Assembly: GCA_024398815.1 (NCBI GenBank)
Contig: JAKSIL010000007.1
Span: 1 to 64,000, forward strand
Reading direction: 5' to 3'
Length of the DNA: 64,000 bases
DNA from: Fibrobacter sp.
Lineage (GTDB): Bacteria > Fibrobacterota > Fibrobacteria > Fibrobacterales > Fibrobacteraceae
The notes under the pieces were generated by a model. That model was not told the origin of the DNA. It made no database searches and worked only from the letters and a program-made list of their open reading frames with translations. Each line of letters starts with the position of its first letter. Positions within the stretch are counted from its first letter, which is position 1. Made by a program: the position numbers and the translations under genes. Below are positions 63,033-64,000 of the stretch, piece by piece.

Positions 63033-63794
63033 ATGGCAAAGATAAAAGTCAAATCCGCAAAAGAAATCGAACTGATCCGCGACGCCGGCGCACTTGCCGC
63101 CGAAACGCTGATCCGTGCAGGCGAAATGGTCAAGCCCGGCGTTTCAACTCTTGAAATCGACGAATTCATCGGCGACTACACCCGCAAGCACAAGGGAATC
63201 TCCGCCTGCATGGGCTACCACGGATACCCGCGCTACGCCTGCATCAGTATAAACGAAGTTGTCTGTCATGGCATCCCGAACGCAAAGACCATCCTCAAGG
63301 AAGGTGACATCGTGAACATCGATATCACCACCATCCTTTCGGGCTACCACGGCGACACTAGCGCCATGTTCGCTTGCGGAAAGATTTCCAACCTGGCCAA
63401 GGAACTCGTAGATACCGCCAAGTTCTGCATGGAAGAAGGCATCCGCGCAGCAGGCGAACAAGGAGCCAGGTTCAACGACATCGGCTGCGCCATCCAGGAC
63501 ATCGCCGACGAGCACGGATTCAGCGTAGTGGAAGACTACTGCGGCCACGGAATCGGTCGCGGATTCCACGAAGAACCGACCGTCCTCCACTTCCGCAACT
63601 ACGAACGCACCCCCTTCATCGAAGTCGGGAACGTGTTCACCGTGGAACCGATGATCAACGTCGGTCGCCCGGGCACAAAGACGCTCAATGACGGCTGGAC
63701 CGCCGTGACCCGTGACGGAAGCCTCTCCGCCCAGTGGGAACACACCATCGTAAAGACCAAGGACGGAATCGAAATTCTCACGCTTCCGAGGTAA
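63033..63794 (+). CDS. map: Methionine aminopeptidase
   Basis: A 253-residue type I enzyme that removes initiator Met. Metal ligands are in DITTILSGYHGDTS (two Asp), GHGIGRGFHEEP (His), TVEPMI (Glu) and AQWEHTI (Glu). Start MAKIKVKSAKEIELIRDAG is canonical. The stop overlaps the next ATG (TAATG). Confidence 0.96.
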   Translation: MAKIKVKSAKEIELIRDAGALAAETLIRAGEMVKPGVSTLEIDEFIGDYTRKHKGISACMGYHGYPRYACISINEVVCHGIPNAKTILKEGDIVNIDITTILSGYHGDTSAMFACGKISNLAKELVDTAKFCMEEGIRAAGEQGARFNDIGCAIQDIADEHGFSVVEDYCGHGIGRGFHEEPTVLHFRNYERTPFIEVGNVFTVEPMINVGRPGTKTLNDGWTAVTRDGSLSAQWEHTIVKTKDGIEILTLPR

Positions 63795-64000
63795 TGGCCA
63801 AGATGTCCATTCTTTCCAACATGCGCGACAAGGCCATCGAGGCCATTATACGCAGAAACGAGCTCGTGAAGCGGTTCGGCGACATCCAGAGTTTGTCCAT
63901 AAACTCCGAACAGGGTTTCGCCGATGTTTCCGTATTGCTCCACGGCGAGCCCTCTGCATTGAAGTTCCGAGCCTACTACACCTTCAACGACATGGGAAAG
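63794..64000 (+). CDS. Unknown protein, 5' part only
   Basis: 69 codons are visible from ATG 63794, which overlaps the map stop, to the window end. A charged helical N-terminus is followed by strand-like LKFRAYYTFNDMGK. No family was recognised. Probably translated by coupling to map. Confidence 0.5.
   Translation, partial: MAKMSILSNMRDKAIEAIIRRNELVKRFGDIQSLSINSEQGFADVSVLLHGEPSALKFRAYYTFNDMGK

Overview
The window is a chromosomal segment of a Fibrobacter-type bacterium (phylum Fibrobacterota, FCB group). The case rests on a Fibrobacter major paralogous (FISUMP) domain protein at 56.2-57.3 kb, a TIGR02147-type regulator paired with a lipoprotein at 19.9-22.3 kb, secreted plant cell-wall enzymes with serine-rich linkers, and C-terminal domains resembling type IX secretion tails. 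Housekeeping genes sit between many lipoproteins and outer-membrane proteins. No prophage, insertion sequence or CRISPR array was seen.

Layout. 0-5.4 kb: the 3'-truncated part of a giant secreted GH5 glucanase (four carbohydrate-binding-like modules, then a chain of InlB-type repeats). 5.6-6.8 kb: serC. 7-12.4 kb: a 1794-residue GLUG-repeat surface protein. 12.4-19.8 kb: a minus-strand series with gerW, a lipoprotein, an endonuclease III-like Fe-S loop protein, psd, two lipoproteins, dtd, ansA and a HELTH peptidase. 19.9-22.3 kb: regulator plus lipoprotein. 22.4-25.2 kb: a hemicellulose esterase pair (CE15, CE6). 25.4-29.4 kb: ychF, a membrane protein and a SUMF1-domain protein. 29.5-34.9 kb: a double-length uvrA with a perfect 183-bp internal tandem duplication. 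35-37 kb: tRNA-Ala and two envelope proteins. 37.1-40.5 kb: a signalling operon (TPR lipoprotein, membrane Ser/Thr kinase, sigma-54 activator). 41.6-44.8 kb: a membrane-tethered solute-binding protein translationally coupled to a diguanylate cyclase. 44.9-50.2 kb: tRNA-Pro, gph, miaB, a SPOR protein and tRNA-Leu. 50.2-54.5 kb: panD, a LytR_C lipoprotein, rsfS and argS. 54.6-56.2 kb: TPP riboswitch with thiM-thiE. 57.4-64 kb: purU, pyrE, envelope proteins, a DEAD-box helicase, map and a partial ORF.

Two genome-wide signals stand out besides the genes. First, serC, uvrA, the DEAD-box gene and tRNA-Ala carry TTG, exactly 20 nt, then TAnnTT(T/C). A TAnnTTTG box also lies 4-8 nt before the ATG of several genes that lack a Shine-Dalgarno site, which suggests leaderless mRNAs from a Bacteroidetes-like promoter. 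Second, at least six intergenic spacers are filled with degenerate repeats of strict 7-nt period, several arranged as inverted arms.

The best candidates for undescribed systems are the solute-binding protein/diguanylate cyclase pair, the TPR lipoprotein/kinase/sigma-54 cassette, and the period-7 intergenic elements. All functional statements are inferred from sequence motifs read by eye; no database search was run.
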